Of a stretch of DNA of 64,000 nt, positions 37,162 to 46,151 are shown piece after piece (position 1 is the stretch's first letter; each line of letters opens with the position of its first letter). The translations under genes and the position numbers were made by a program. Origin of the DNA: Herbaspirillum sp. CF444 (GTDB lineage: Bacteria; Pseudomonadota; Gammaproteobacteria; Burkholderiales; Burkholderiaceae_D). Under the pieces are notes generated by a model that was not told where the DNA came from, did not search any database, and saw nothing but the letters and a program-made list of their open reading frames with translations. The stretch spans positions 124,001 to 188,000 of the forward strand of contig NZ_AKJW01000058.1 in the NCBI RefSeq assembly GCF_000282135.1, in the 5' to 3' direction.

Positions 37162-37881
37162 TTATGCCGTTTGCACGTACTGCTGATAACCGCGTGCGCG
37201 CAGTTCGCAGGCGGGGCAGCTGCCGCAGCCGTAGCCCCAGTCATGCAGCGCGCCGCGCTCGCCGAGATAGCAGGTGTGGGTGTCTGAACGAATCAGGTCG
37301 ACCAGCGCCTGTCCGCCCAGGTCATTTGCCAGGCGCCAGGTGGCGGCCTTGTCGATCCACATCAGCGGCGTTTCCACCTTGAGGTGCGTCGCCATGCCGA
37401 GATTGAGCGCGACTTGCAGCGCCTTCATCGTATCGTCGCGGCAATCCGGATAGCCGGAGAAATCGGTTTCGCACATGCCGCCGACCAGCACGTCCAGGCC
37501 GCGGCGATAGGCCACGGTTGCCGCCACCGTCATGAACAGCAGGTTGCGTCCCGGCACGAAGGTGTTGGGCAAGCCGTTTTCCTGCATCGAGATGGCGACG
37601 TCGCGCGTCAGCGCCGTGTCGGAAATATTGCCGATCAGCGACAGATCGATCATGTGGTCTTCGCCAAGTTTCCTGTGCCATTCGGCTGAAAAGCCGCGCA
37701 TCTTTTCCAGCAGCGTCGGCCGCACCTTCAGTTCGATGGCGTGACGCTGGCCGTAGTCGAAGCCGATGGTCTCGACCTTCTCATAACGCGACAGCGCCCA
37801 CGCCAGGCAAGTCGTGGAATCCTGGCCGCCGCTGAAAAGCACCAGCGCGCGATGAGACAGAGAAGGGCGGGGAGTTGTCAT
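37162..37881 (-). CDS. queC: 7-cyano-7-deazaguanine synthase QueC
   Basis: A 239-residue enzyme of queuosine biosynthesis that converts 7-carboxy-7-deazaguanine to preQ0 with ATP and ammonia. The PP-loop [18 protein letters not shown] lies near the N-terminus, and the zinc cysteines are in CYLGERG and [14 protein letters not shown] near the C-terminus. Start at 37881 is preferred; an in-frame ATG at 37902 would add seven residues. It follows the DUF3108 genes on the same strand with a short gap, and no preQ1 riboswitch is visible before it. Confidence 0.93.
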   Translation of the reverse strand: MTTPRPSLSHRALVLFSGGQDSTTCLAWALSRYEKVETIGFDYGQRHAIELKVRPTLLEKMRGFSAEWHRKLGEDHMIDLSLIGNISDTALTRDVAISMQENGLPNTFVPGRNLLFMTVAATVAYRRGLDVLVGGMCETDFSGYPDCRDDTMKALQVALNLGMATHLKVETPLMWIDKAATWRLANDLGGQALVDLIRSDTHTCYLGERGALHDWGYGCGSCPACELRARGYQQYVQTA

Positions 37882-37936
37882 GTTCTTGTTTCCGACGGTC
37901 ATTGTGTTGATGTTGTCTTGTTGCCTGAATCGTTGT

Positions 37937-38716
37937 CTAAGCGGGTTTCTTGTTCACGCTGTCCAGCGTTTGTTCGATGAAATCGCCATCCGGATCGGTG
38001 AAGCGCAAGCGTGCAGGATACCAGTCCGACGACGGCGCCAGCCAGATGTCGAGCTTTTGTCCCTTGTCGTCCGGCGGCGGCGCGCGCAGCACGTGGACGG
38101 CGTTGATTTCACCCTGCCTGGTCTTGATCTTTTCGCGGCCGACGACCTTGAAGCTCCATTGTTCGGCGTCGCGCGGACCGGCGACGAAGAACAGCCATTC
38201 GGAGCCCGGCGTGAATTTGTCGGCATTGCCGCGCGCGACGGCGATCAACTGCCAAATGATGCTGGCGCGGTCCTGTTCGCCACCCCTGAGCGGATAATTT
38301 TCCGTCGATTGGGTGAAGTTGATGGCCTTGGTTTCGCGATTGAAGGTCGTGGTCGACGCTTCGCGACGGAAACGCTTGTCGACGAAGCGCGTCGGCGCCA
38401 GGCCGTAGTCGTCGATGTCGCCTTCGCTGGTGGCTTCCAGGATCTTGCCGAGCATCATGGCGCGGGTTTCGGTGGTGACGACGTACTTGGCGCCACTGTT
38501 GTTCCATTTGACCAGTGCCTCGCCCTGGACTTGCAGGCCGCTTTGTTTGGCCTCGATGGCGTAGTGCAGCTCGGCTGAAGGCGGCAGGCTGACTTTGCGC
38601 TTGACCACGGGATGCTCGGCGGGATCGGCGGCGAGGACGGACAGGGAGGCTGCGGTCAGCAGCAGTGCGCTGAACAGCCGCGAAAGCGCGCGGCGCGGAG
38701 AGGTGGATAGAGACAT
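37937..38716 (-). CDS. DUF3108 domain-containing protein, signal-peptide type
   Basis: A 259-residue exported protein with a signal peptide (about 1-29, ending VLAAD). The DUF3108 body contains [30 protein letters not shown] and [29 protein letters not shown]. It is clearly homologous to the next upstream gene over its whole mature length. The function of the family is not established; a periplasmic beta-rich fold is expected. Confidence 0.85.
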   Translation of the reverse strand: MSLSTSPRRALSRLFSALLLTAASLSVLAADPAEHPVVKRKVSLPPSAELHYAIEAKQSGLQVQGEALVKWNNSGAKYVVTTETRAMMLGKILEATSEGDIDDYGLAPTRFVDKRFRREASTTTFNRETKAINFTQSTENYPLRGGEQDRASIIWQLIAVARGNADKFTPGSEWLFFVAGPRDAEQWSFKVVGREKIKTRQGEINAVHVLRAPPPDDKGQKLDIWLAPSSDWYPARLRFTDPDGDFIEQTLDSVNKKPA

Positions 38717-38837
38717 GTGGATTCACTTGAAAATTCGGCAACTGTCCGGTGGGCAATATACTTTGCGGGACCCGTGCCTACGGTTTTTCGGAGCGTAGCT
38801 GGGGGCTGGGTTCAACGCCTCAGCCCAAAACCCTAGT

Positions 38838-39941
38838 TTACCGAGTTTTGAGATTGGACAACGACATCTCCAAATAATCCCCGTTTGTTTCGGTAAACCT
38901 CAAACGGGCCGGATACCATTGCCGCGCCGGGTCCAGCCAGATGTCGAGCCGCTGGTCGTAGGAGCCCGGACGCGGCTGGCGCACCACGTGCCAGGCCTGG
39001 TGCGCGCCATCGATCAGGCGGATTTCTTCCTGGCCGACGATTTGCATGCGCCACACTTCGCCGTCGCGCACGCCTGCCACGAACATGTCGATGACCGCGC
39101 CGGGCACGAACTTGCCTGGGTCGCCGCGGCCGATCGCGGCCAGTTGCCAGATGATGCTGGCGCGGTCCTGTTCGCCGCCGGCACGCGGGTAAGTGGCGGT
39201 GGACGAAGAGAAACTGACCAGATTGCGCTCGCGGTTGAAGTGCGTGTTGGTGGCGGAACGGTTGCGTTTCGTTTCTGTATAAATCTCGGGCGAGACGCCG
39301 AATTGGCCGAGCTCGCCCTTGCTGGTGAAGGTCAGGAAGGTGATCTTGGCGAACATCCGGACATAGACTTCGCCGTCCACGTTATAGCTGTTGCCGTCGG
39401 TTTTCCATGCCAGCGTGCCGGTGCCGGACCAGTTCAGGTCATTGAAAAAGGCGTGGACGTCATATTCCAGGTCGGCTGACGGCGGCGGATCGAACTGGTA
39501 TTGCGTACCCTGTCCGGCTTTTGGCGCGGCCTTGTCATCGGCGGGGGCAAGGGGAGGGAGGCTTGGTGTTGCAGTTGCATCCGCTTCCGTCTTTGCGGCG
39601 TCGGCAACGTCGCCGGTTGCCGGCGCAGTCGGGGCATCCGCCACGACCGGGAGGGCCGTGCTGTTTGCCGGTGTCGATGCCGGCGGCACTTTGGGCGCAA
39701 GCCTTGGTTTGACTTTTTGAACCTTGGGTTTGGTCGCGACCGGCAGCGAGACGGGTTGCCTGGGCAATTCCAACGGCACCAGCGCCACGCTGATGCCGGC
39801 CGACGCCGGATTATCGGTCCCGGATGCATTCAGGTAGGGCTTGCCCCAATGGATGGCCAGCAGGTGCAGCAGGATGGTGAACAAGACCAGCGCCACGATG
39901 CGCCATCGTCTGGTCGGAGGGAAAGCCTTTGTTTCTGTCAT
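38838..39941 (-). CDS. DUF3108 domain-containing protein, membrane-anchored
   Basis: A 367-residue protein with an uncleaved N-terminal transmembrane helix (about 13-33, WRIVALVLFTILLHLLAIHW), a Pro/Ala/Thr-rich spacer (about 45-150, reminiscent of TonB-like linkers) and a C-terminal DUF3108 domain (about 155-367, [43 protein letters not shown]). The start at 39941 matches the family; the longer frame begins in non-coding sequence. It and the downstream gene look like a tandem duplication with different anchoring. Confidence 0.85.
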   Translation of the reverse strand: MTETKAFPPTRRWRIVALVLFTILLHLLAIHWGKPYLNASGTDNPASAGISVALVPLELPRQPVSLPVATKPKVQKVKPRLAPKVPPASTPANSTALPVVADAPTAPATGDVADAAKTEADATATPSLPPLAPADDKAAPKAGQGTQYQFDPPPSADLEYDVHAFFNDLNWSGTGTLAWKTDGNSYNVDGEVYVRMFAKITFLTFTSKGELGQFGVSPEIYTETKRNRSATNTHFNRERNLVSFSSSTATYPRAGGEQDRASIIWQLAAIGRGDPGKFVPGAVIDMFVAGVRDGEVWRMQIVGQEEIRLIDGAHQAWHVVRQPRPGSYDQRLDIWLDPARQWYPARLRFTETNGDYLEMSLSNLKTR

Positions 39942-40240
39942 GGCGTAAGTGTAGCGCGGCTCCTGGTTGCGGCTCTGGTTTTCCCGGGCGCGAATGCAGC
40001 AATCTGCAATTGAACCCAAGTACAATGCGATTTTTTCGCCCGGGACTGCTGGTCGCCCGTGTGTTGTCCGTGTGCTGTCCGTATATTGCGGGGAATGAGA
40101 AATCGTTCCTTGATCGGCGGCGCGGCAGGTTGCACAGCCTGAGGAAGGAGCGCATGATCAAGTCGCTTTCTTCCGGACGCGCGGATATCGTGCGTACCGA
40201 CGGCGGATGTTTCAATTGAGTGGATCGACAGGAGACTGAA

Positions 40241-41065
40241 ATGCTGAATCACAACAACATGCCCGGCGCCGGATCGATAGCCGACACCATGGAATTCATG
40301 CGCAAGATGTGGGGCAGCATGGGCGCGCCCGCCATGGGGATTCCGTCGTTGTCGGTCGAGGAAATCAACAAGAAGATCGCGGACCTCAAAACCGTCGCTT
40401 CATGGCTGGAACTCAACATGAATATGCTGCGGGCGACCATCCAGACCCTCGAAGTGCAAAGCGCCACCTTGTCGACCTTGCAGGCCATGGGCGCCATCCT
40501 GACGCCGGGCGAAGGCGACGCTGCCGCTGCTGCGGCCAAGACCGCCTCGCCGTTCGGTTTCCCGGCCTGGCCGCCGCAATCGCCTGCTCAGGAAAAGGAC
40601 GCACCGCGCAAAGCCTCGGCGCCGCAGCCGAAGTCAGAGCCGGAGCCGGCCGTGGAAGACGAGGAAGAAGCCGAAGAAGACATGCCGGAAGATGTGTCGG
40701 CGGCCGCCAATGATGCGGCTGCTGAGACCGAAGCTGCAAAGGAAAAGCCGCAAGCAGCGCAGAAGCCGATGCCGGTACCGGATTTCCAGGCCTCCATGGC
40801 CAATCCCAATGCCTGGTGGAATCTGTTGCAGGAGCAATTTCAGCAGGCCGTCGGCAACGTGCTGGCCGATCAGGTTCCTGCGGGGAAAACGGCCAAAGAA
40901 AACAAGCCCGTAGCCAAGCCCTCAGCCAGGGCGGCGGTCAAGCCGGCAGGACCGAAAAAAACAACAAAACCCAAGGCGGAAGCCAAACCGCGAACACGCG
41001 CCAAATCGACTGTTGTACAATCTCGCCAATCCAAGCCAGCCTCTCGCAAGCCAAAATCCCCTTGA
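40241..41065 (+). CDS. phaM: Polyhydroxybutyrate granule-associated protein PhaM-like
   Basis: A 274-residue protein with the PhaM N-terminal signature: EFMRKMWGSMG, then SLSVEEINKKIADLKTVASWLELNMNMLRATIQTLEVQ. A long acidic, low-complexity middle (about 110-175), a second conserved patch PNAWWNLLQEQFQQAV and a Lys/Pro/Ala-rich basic tail follow. In Ralstonia PhaM activates PHB synthase and attaches granules to the nucleoid through the basic tail. ATG 40241 has AGGAG upstream; an earlier GTG is less likely. Confidence 0.85.
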   Translation: MLNHNNMPGAGSIADTMEFMRKMWGSMGAPAMGIPSLSVEEINKKIADLKTVASWLELNMNMLRATIQTLEVQSATLSTLQAMGAILTPGEGDAAAAAAKTASPFGFPAWPPQSPAQEKDAPRKASAPQPKSEPEPAVEDEEEAEEDMPEDVSAAANDAAAETEAAKEKPQAAQKPMPVPDFQASMANPNAWWNLLQEQFQQAVGNVLADQVPAGKTAKENKPVAKPSARAAVKPAGPKKTTKPKAEAKPRTRAKSTVVQSRQSKPASRKPKSP

Positions 41066-41204
41066 TCGGCGCAAAACAACAACATTTGTCCGCAAATGTG
41101 CGTGACTTTGTCGCATGTCATCATTCTGAAACGAAGTCGTTTTAGTATGGGGACGGGGGAAACTCTTGGTAAAATCAACAAGTTAAATCATAGGCAAGGT
41201 CAGA

Positions 41205-42065
41205 ATGCTGTACCCAGAACTGTTTAAATCGCTCGAACAAGTCCGCTGGAATATGGATAAAGATATTCCCTGGGATAAATTCGATGCTTCGATGCTCTCC
41301 GACGAACAAGCCCAGACCATTCGCATGAATGCGATCACTGAATGGTCGGCGCTGCCCGCGACGGAAATGTTCCTGCGCGACAACCGTGGCGACAGCGACT
41401 TTTCCGCGTTCATGTCGGTATGGTTCTTCGAAGAGCAAAAACACTCTCTGGTGCTGATGGAATATTTGCGCCGCTTCAAGCCCGAATTTGCGCCGACGGA
41501 AGAAGAGCTGCACAACGTGCGTTTCGAATTCGATCCTGCGCCGCCGCTGGAAACGCTGATGATGCACTTTTGCGGCGAAATCCGCCTGAATCACTGGTAC
41601 CGCTGCGCCTCCGACTGGCACACCGAACCGGTCATCAAGCAAATCTACAAGATCATCAGCCAGGACGAAGCACGCCACGGCGGCGCTTACCTGCGCTACA
41701 TGAAGAAGGCCCTGGTCGAAGTCGGCGACACTGCACGCGCAGCCTTCGCCAAGATCGGCGTATTGATGGCATCGGCCCGCCGCACCGAAAAGCCGCTGCA
41801 TCCGACCAACCTGCACGTCAATCAGGCGCTGTTCCCGAACGACACTGTGCAAAGCCGCCTGCCGGATCCGGAGTGGCTGGAGCACTGGCTCGACACGCAG
41901 ATCAAGTTCGACAGCGAGTGGGAAAAGAAGGTCGTCGACCGCATCCTGCACAACATGTCGCTGCTGTTCGAGCGCACCTTTGAAACCGTGCAGGAGCTCA
42001 ATCGTTATCGCAAGGAAATCGTCACTCGCATGGCGCCTGCGCCGGTGCGATCTGCCGCCGCCTGA
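41205..42065 (+). CDS. Ferritin-like di-iron domain protein
   Basis: A 286-residue, all-helical soluble protein. Probable di-iron ligands appear as ATE, FFEEQKH, GEIRLNHWY and QDEARHGG, the paired ExxH-type pattern of ferritin-like and acyl-ACP-desaturase-like proteins. The substrate, if any, is unknown. An intrinsic terminator follows. It is preceded by about 140 nt with no supported gene. Confidence 0.8.
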   Translation: MLYPELFKSLEQVRWNMDKDIPWDKFDASMLSDEQAQTIRMNAITEWSALPATEMFLRDNRGDSDFSAFMSVWFFEEQKHSLVLMEYLRRFKPEFAPTEEELHNVRFEFDPAPPLETLMMHFCGEIRLNHWYRCASDWHTEPVIKQIYKIISQDEARHGGAYLRYMKKALVEVGDTARAAFAKIGVLMASARRTEKPLHPTNLHVNQALFPNDTVQSRLPDPEWLEHWLDTQIKFDSEWEKKVVDRILHNMSLLFERTFETVQELNRYRKEIVTRMAPAPVRSAAA

Positions 42066-42092
42066 TCCTGGCCGGCTTGCAGTATGACGACG

Positions 42093-42120
42093 AAAGCCGC
42101 ACACTACGTGCGGCTTTTTT
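42093..42120 (+). terminator. Intrinsic terminator after ferritin-like gene
   Basis: AAAGCCGCAC / GTGCGGCTTTTTT with a 5-nt loop, 28 nt after the stop codon. Confidence 0.9.
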
Positions 42121-42190
42121 ATTTGCTAAAGCCGCGTGAGCAAAGCGCTCAATAGCCAAGCGGGCAGTGAGACAGTACAGAAAGAACCAG

Positions 42191-42664
42191 ATGAGCGATT
42201 TCGAGAAAAAGATTTGCAGCCGCGCCGAGTTGAAAGCGCGCGTCGCCGCGTTGCCGCAGCCGGTGGTGCTGACCAACGGCGTGTTCGATATTTTGCATCG
42301 CGGCCACGTGACCTATCTGGCGCAGGCGCGCGCGCAAGGCGCATCGCTGGTGGTGGCGGCCAATACCGATGCATCGGTGAAGCGCCTCGGCAAGGGAGAG
42401 GATCGTCCGATCAACACCTGCGAAGACCGCATGGCGGTACTGGCTGCCTTGGAGTCGGTGTCGCTGGTGGTGCCTTTCGACGAAGACACGGCGCTGGAAG
42501 TGGTGCAGGAAGCGCGTCCGCAGATCTATGTGAAGGGCGGCGACTACGACATGACGGCCATCCCGGAAGGGCAAGCCGTTGCGGCCTATGGCGGCAAGGC
42601 CGTGGCCATCGCTTTCGAGCATGATCGCTCCACCACCAAGTTGCTGGCCAAGGTGCGCAAATAA
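42191..42664 (+). CDS. rfaE2: D-glycero-beta-D-manno-heptose 1-phosphate adenylyltransferase
   Basis: A 157-residue nucleotidyltransferase that makes ADP-heptose for the lipopolysaccharide core. It has the HxGH-type motif DILHRGHVTYL, the segment VVAANTDASVKRLGKGEDRPIN, and KGGDY. It is the stand-alone C-terminal half of E. coli HldE, so the kinase must be encoded elsewhere. ATG 42191 was chosen; an in-frame GTG at 42167 is an alternative, and neither has a strong ribosome-binding site. Confidence 0.92.
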   Translation: MSDFEKKICSRAELKARVAALPQPVVLTNGVFDILHRGHVTYLAQARAQGASLVVAANTDASVKRLGKGEDRPINTCEDRMAVLAALESVSLVVPFDEDTALEVVQEARPQIYVKGGDYDMTAIPEGQAVAAYGGKAVAIAFEHDRSTTKLLAKVRK

Positions 42665-42702
42665 GCGCAGCCAGGCGGAATACGGCGGCAATGCCGGTCA
42701 CA

Positions 42703-42736
42703 AAAAAAGCGGCCCGTTTACGTGGGCCGCTTTTTT
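42703..42736. terminator. Bidirectional intrinsic terminator
   Basis: AAAAAAGCGGCCC / GGGCCGCTTTTTT between the convergent rfaE2 and copper-chaperone genes. Confidence 0.92.
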
Positions 42737-42776
42737 ATTGCCGCTTATCGCAGGCTGGATGCTGCACGACGAGCTA

Positions 42777-43268
42777 TCAATGGTGCATATGTTCCATGCC
42801 GCCCTTGTCGCCGCCTTTATCGGCGGTCTTGTCTTCGACGTATACCGAGACTTCCAGCTTGCCGGCCTTTTCAAACGTCAGCGTCATCGGGATCTTGTCG
42901 CCGGCTTTCAGCGGCTGGCTCAGGCCGATCAGCATGATGTGATAGCCGCTGCCGGGCTGCATGGCGATTTTTTCGGCGGGCTTGATGTCGATGCTGCCGA
43001 CTTCGCGCATCTTCATCACATTGCCTTCCATGGACATGGTGTGGATTTCAGCCGACTTGGCGGCGGGGGTGGCGACGGCGATCAGCTTGTCGCCGGCTTT
43101 GCCTTTGTTTTCAATGCTCAGGTAAGCGCCGCCGGACGGTTGGCCGGGCACGGTAGGACGCGCCCATGGATGGCCGACCTGGAGTTCGGCGACCTTGTAT
43201 TCGTGAGCATGAGCGACGCCGGTCAGGACGAAGGCGGCGACGAGGGTAAGCAAGTGGCGGTAAGACAT
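42777..43268 (-). CDS. Periplasmic copper chaperone PCu(A)C
   Basis: A 163-residue exported protein with a signal peptide (about 1-21, ending AHAH). The copper-site segment reads EIHTMSMEGNVMKMR and later GYHIMLIGL, matching the H-M...M...HxM pattern of PCu(A)C, which delivers Cu(I) to cytochrome oxidase. The C-terminal tail is His/Met/Gly-rich (GGDKGGMEHMHH), a likely extra copper site. ATG 43268 has AAGGA upstream. It probably works with the oxidase genes about 8 kb away. Confidence 0.92.
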   Translation of the reverse strand: MSYRHLLTLVAAFVLTGVAHAHEYKVAELQVGHPWARPTVPGQPSGGAYLSIENKGKAGDKLIAVATPAAKSAEIHTMSMEGNVMKMREVGSIDIKPAEKIAMQPGSGYHIMLIGLSQPLKAGDKIPMTLTFEKAGKLEVSVYVEDKTADKGGDKGGMEHMHH

Positions 43269-43326
43269 GGGAATCCTTTGAATGTTGAGAGTAATCGCGA
43301 GGCGGGTGCACAAGAAATGCAGGTGC

Positions 43327-43674
43327 TCAGCCCGGCGGCGCTCGCGCCCGGTTGTCTTCCAGCGATAAATGCGGCAGATGGCTGCGCCGCGGCATCTGCG
43401 CGCTCAGGTATGCACAGGTTGCCCGGAATGCATCGACATTGCTTGCCGGCAAATCCAGTACGAAGGGCTGGCTGCTGCTGCAATAGGTGCAATGGCCGTG
43501 CGCCGGCTGGCCGGGAGCGGAGCCCGGACTTTGCCAGGCAGTCCCGGTCGAGCAAATCGCCATGGCTGACGCCGGCGTTTTTGCCGTCGCCAGCGAACTC
43601 AGCGGCAACAGGCTGCCGAATGCCAGGCAGGCGATGGCAATCCAGGCGGCGAAGGAACGAAGGGCGGTCGGCAT
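43327..43674 (-). CDS. DUF2946 family protein
   Basis: A 115-residue protein with an N-terminal hydrophobic segment (about 8-31) that is a signal peptide or anchor, and a GHCTYC motif (about 60-65) typical of DUF2946. Such proteins commonly lie next to copper chaperones and TonB receptors for copper, and this one precedes the PCu(A)C gene on the same strand with a 58-nt gap. A role in copper handling is inferred from context and the Cys/His motif. Confidence 0.75.
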   Translation of the reverse strand: MPTALRSFAAWIAIACLAFGSLLPLSSLATAKTPASAMAICSTGTAWQSPGSAPGQPAHGHCTYCSSSQPFVLDLPASNVDAFRATCAYLSAQMPRRSHLPHLSLEDNRARAPPG

Positions 43675-43858
43675 GGGCGCAGATTATATCAATTGAGGTT
43701 TTCTCGCTTCCCAATGCGAGCCGGATCGGTCGTTTGTCAGGTCGACTTTTTACGATTTTGCGAGAAATAAGAACGGATGTGCGAAAGATCGTGCCGAATG
43801 ATCGATTTTTGGCGCCGATGCCGCATCCGGCGGCTGATTTCGTCCTGCTCCAAAATTG

Positions 43859-43897
43859 TTTACGTAAATTGATTGTTGGCAGGCGCTAGGCTAGACT
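43859..43897 (+). promoter_or_regulatory. Sigma-70 promoter with adjacent palindrome
   Basis: TTGATT (43869-43874), a 17-nt spacer and TAGACT (43892-43897) form a promoter for the binding-protein gene at 43943. The palindrome TTTACGTAAA (43859-43868) abuts the -35 box and could be an operator. Confidence 0.6.
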
Positions 43898-43942
43898 TAG
43901 CGTCTTTTGCGGCTTTCATCTAAAAATTTTGAGGAGACATCC

Positions 43943-44932
43943 ATGTCCAGCATGAAAAAATTGTCGTTGCCAGCAATGGTAAATGCGCTTGTCGGCACCC
44001 TGGCCCTGGCCGCGGCATGCTCTGCGCCGGCTTTCGCCGCGGACAAAACCGTTCTGGTCACCGCCATCGTCGAGCATCCGGCTCTGGACGCCGTGCGCGA
44101 CGGCGTCAAGGACGAATTGAAGGATGAAGGCTTCGAAGTCGGCAAGAACCTGAAGTGGGAATACCAAAGCGCCCAAGGCAACACCGGCACTGCCGCACAG
44201 ATCGCCCGCAAGTTCATCGGCGACAAGCCTGACGCCATCGTCGCCATCGCGACACCGTCGGCACAGGCCGTCGTGGCCGCCACCAAATCGATTCCTGTCG
44301 TCTATTCCGGCGTCACCGACCCGGTCGCTGCGCAACTGGTCAAGGACTGGAAGGCATCCGGCACCAACGTCACCGGCGTGTCCGACCTGCTGGAACTGGA
44401 AAAGCAAGTCGACCTGATCAAGCGCGTCGTGCCTAACGTCAAGCGCGTCGGCATGGTCTACAACCCGGGCGAAGCCAATTCGGCCGTGGTCGTCAAGGCA
44501 TTGAAGGAACTGCTGGGCAAGTCCGGCATCAGCCTGGTTGAAGCCGCCGCGCCGCGCAGCGTCGACGTCGGTTCCGCCGCCAAGAGCCTGATCGGCAAGG
44601 TCGACGTGATCTACACCAACACCGACAACAACGTGGTGTCGGCCTACGAAGCGCTGGTCAAGGTCGGCAACGACGCCAAGATCCCGCTGGTGGCTTCCGA
44701 CACCGACAGCGTCAAGCGCGGTGCGATTGCGGCGCTGGGCGTGAACTACTATGACCTCGGCCGTCAGACCGGCAAAGTCGTGGCGCGCATCCTGAAGGGC
44801 GAAAAGCCGGGCGACATCGCTTCGGCAACCAGCAGCAAGCTGGAACTGTTCGTCAATACGACCGCGGCGCAAAAGCAAGGCGTGACCTTGTCGGCTGACC
44901 TGATCAAGTCGGCCAAGACAGTCATCAAGTAA
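43943..44932 (+). CDS. ABC transporter binding protein, TrpX-like, copy 1
   Basis: A 329-residue periplasmic binding protein of the ABC_sub_bind (DUF534) family with a signal peptide (about 1-33, ending AFAAD). The body contains VTAIVEHPALDAVRDGVKDEL, IPVVYSGVTDPVAAQLV and GVNYYDLGRQTGKVVARILKGEKPG. Homologues in TrpXYZ systems are predicted to carry aromatic amino acids; the substrate here is unproven. GGAG lies 6 nt before the ATG. It is highly similar to the next gene throughout. Confidence 0.88.
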   Translation: MSSMKKLSLPAMVNALVGTLALAAACSAPAFAADKTVLVTAIVEHPALDAVRDGVKDELKDEGFEVGKNLKWEYQSAQGNTGTAAQIARKFIGDKPDAIVAIATPSAQAVVAATKSIPVVYSGVTDPVAAQLVKDWKASGTNVTGVSDLLELEKQVDLIKRVVPNVKRVGMVYNPGEANSAVVVKALKELLGKSGISLVEAAAPRSVDVGSAAKSLIGKVDVIYTNTDNNVVSAYEALVKVGNDAKIPLVASDTDSVKRGAIAALGVNYYDLGRQTGKVVARILKGEKPGDIASATSSKLELFVNTTAAQKQGVTLSADLIKSAKTVIK

Positions 44933-44953
44933 ATAACTGAATCACTGAAAAAC

Positions 44954-44978
44954 AAGCGCCCGCCAAGAGGCGCTTTTT
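44954..44978 (+). terminator. Short hairpin between the two binding-protein genes
   Basis: AAGCGCC / GGCGCTT with an 8-nt loop and five Ts. It would stop part of the transcripts after copy 1, letting the first binding protein exceed the downstream genes. Confidence 0.7.
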
Positions 44979-45008
44979 CATACACACAGCATCACCTGAG
45001 GAGAGGAT

Positions 45009-45983
45009 ATGTTCACATTGAGTAAGAGTTTGCGCATCATCACCGGCGCGCTCGCGTTGGCCGCTGTCTGCGCCGCGCCGGCGCTGGCTGCCGACAAGAG
45101 CGTGCTGGCGACGTCCATCGTCGAACATCCGGCATTGGACGCGGTGCGCGACGGCACCCGCGACGAACTGAAGGCCGAAGGCTTCGATGCCGGCAAGGGT
45201 TTCAAATGGGAATTTCAGAGCGCCCAGGGCAATGCCGGTACCGCCGGCCAGATCGCCAAGAAATTCGTCGGCGACAATCCTGACGTGATCGTCGCCATCG
45301 GCACGCCGTCGGCGCAACCGCTGGTGGCATCGACCAAGACCATTCCTATCGTCTATACGGCCATCGCCGATCCGATCGCGGCGCAACTGGTCAAGGACTG
45401 GGGCCCGTCCGGCACCAACGTCACCGGCCTGTCGCATATGCTGGATCCGGTCAAGCAAGTCGAGATCATCAAGAAAGTCGTTCCCAACGCCAAGCGCGTC
45501 GGCATCGTCTACAATCCGGGCGAATCCAATTCGGTCTCTGCGCTCAACGCCATCAAGGCCGTGCTGGAAAAGCAGGGCATGACGCTGGTGGAAGCGGCGT
45601 CGCCGCGTTCGGTTGACGTCGCGCCTGCCGCCAAAAGCCTGATCGGCAAGGTCGACCTGATCTACACCACCACCGACAACGTCGTGGTGTCGACCTTCGA
45701 GTCGCTGGCCAAGGTCTGCAATGACGCTAAAATTCCGCTGATCGCCTCCGACACCGGCAGCGTCAAGCGTGGCGCGGTTGCAGCACTGGGCGTGAATTTC
45801 TACGACCTGGGCCGTCAGACCGGTAAAATCGTGGCGCGCATCCTCAAGGGCGAAAAGCCGGGCGATATTCCATCGTCGACCAGCAAGAACCTGGAGTTGT
45901 ACATCAACACGTCCGCCGCGCAAAAGCAGGGCGTGACGCTGAATCCGGACTTCCTCAAGTCGGCGACCAAGGTCCTCAACTGA
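45009..45983 (+). CDS. ABC transporter binding protein, TrpX-like, copy 2
   Basis: A 324-residue paralogue of the preceding protein, with its own signal peptide (about 1-27, ending ALAAD). SIVEHPALDAVRDGTRDEL, IPIVYTAIADPIAAQLV and GVNFYDLGRQTGKIVARILKGEKPG match copy 1 closely. A strong GAGGAGAGG site precedes the ATG. A tandem duplication is the simplest origin; different specificities feeding one permease is a plausible outcome. Confidence 0.88.
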   Translation: MFTLSKSLRIITGALALAAVCAAPALAADKSVLATSIVEHPALDAVRDGTRDELKAEGFDAGKGFKWEFQSAQGNAGTAGQIAKKFVGDNPDVIVAIGTPSAQPLVASTKTIPIVYTAIADPIAAQLVKDWGPSGTNVTGLSHMLDPVKQVEIIKKVVPNAKRVGIVYNPGESNSVSALNAIKAVLEKQGMTLVEAASPRSVDVAPAAKSLIGKVDLIYTTTDNVVVSTFESLAKVCNDAKIPLIASDTGSVKRGAVAALGVNFYDLGRQTGKIVARILKGEKPGDIPSSTSKNLELYINTSAAQKQGVTLNPDFLKSATKVLN

Positions 45984-46151
45984 TTCCTTGTTGAGCGCCT
46001 TGCGGCCCGGCTGTACCAGGGCCGCGGACAGTTGTATCTCGAAGCATGCCGTGCGGCGCCACCAGCGCTCCACGGCATGATTTTCAGAGGACATCCGGCA
46101 TTGGTCATACAGAGATCAATGCCGAATGTGTTTTCTTAGAAAGACCTTTTT

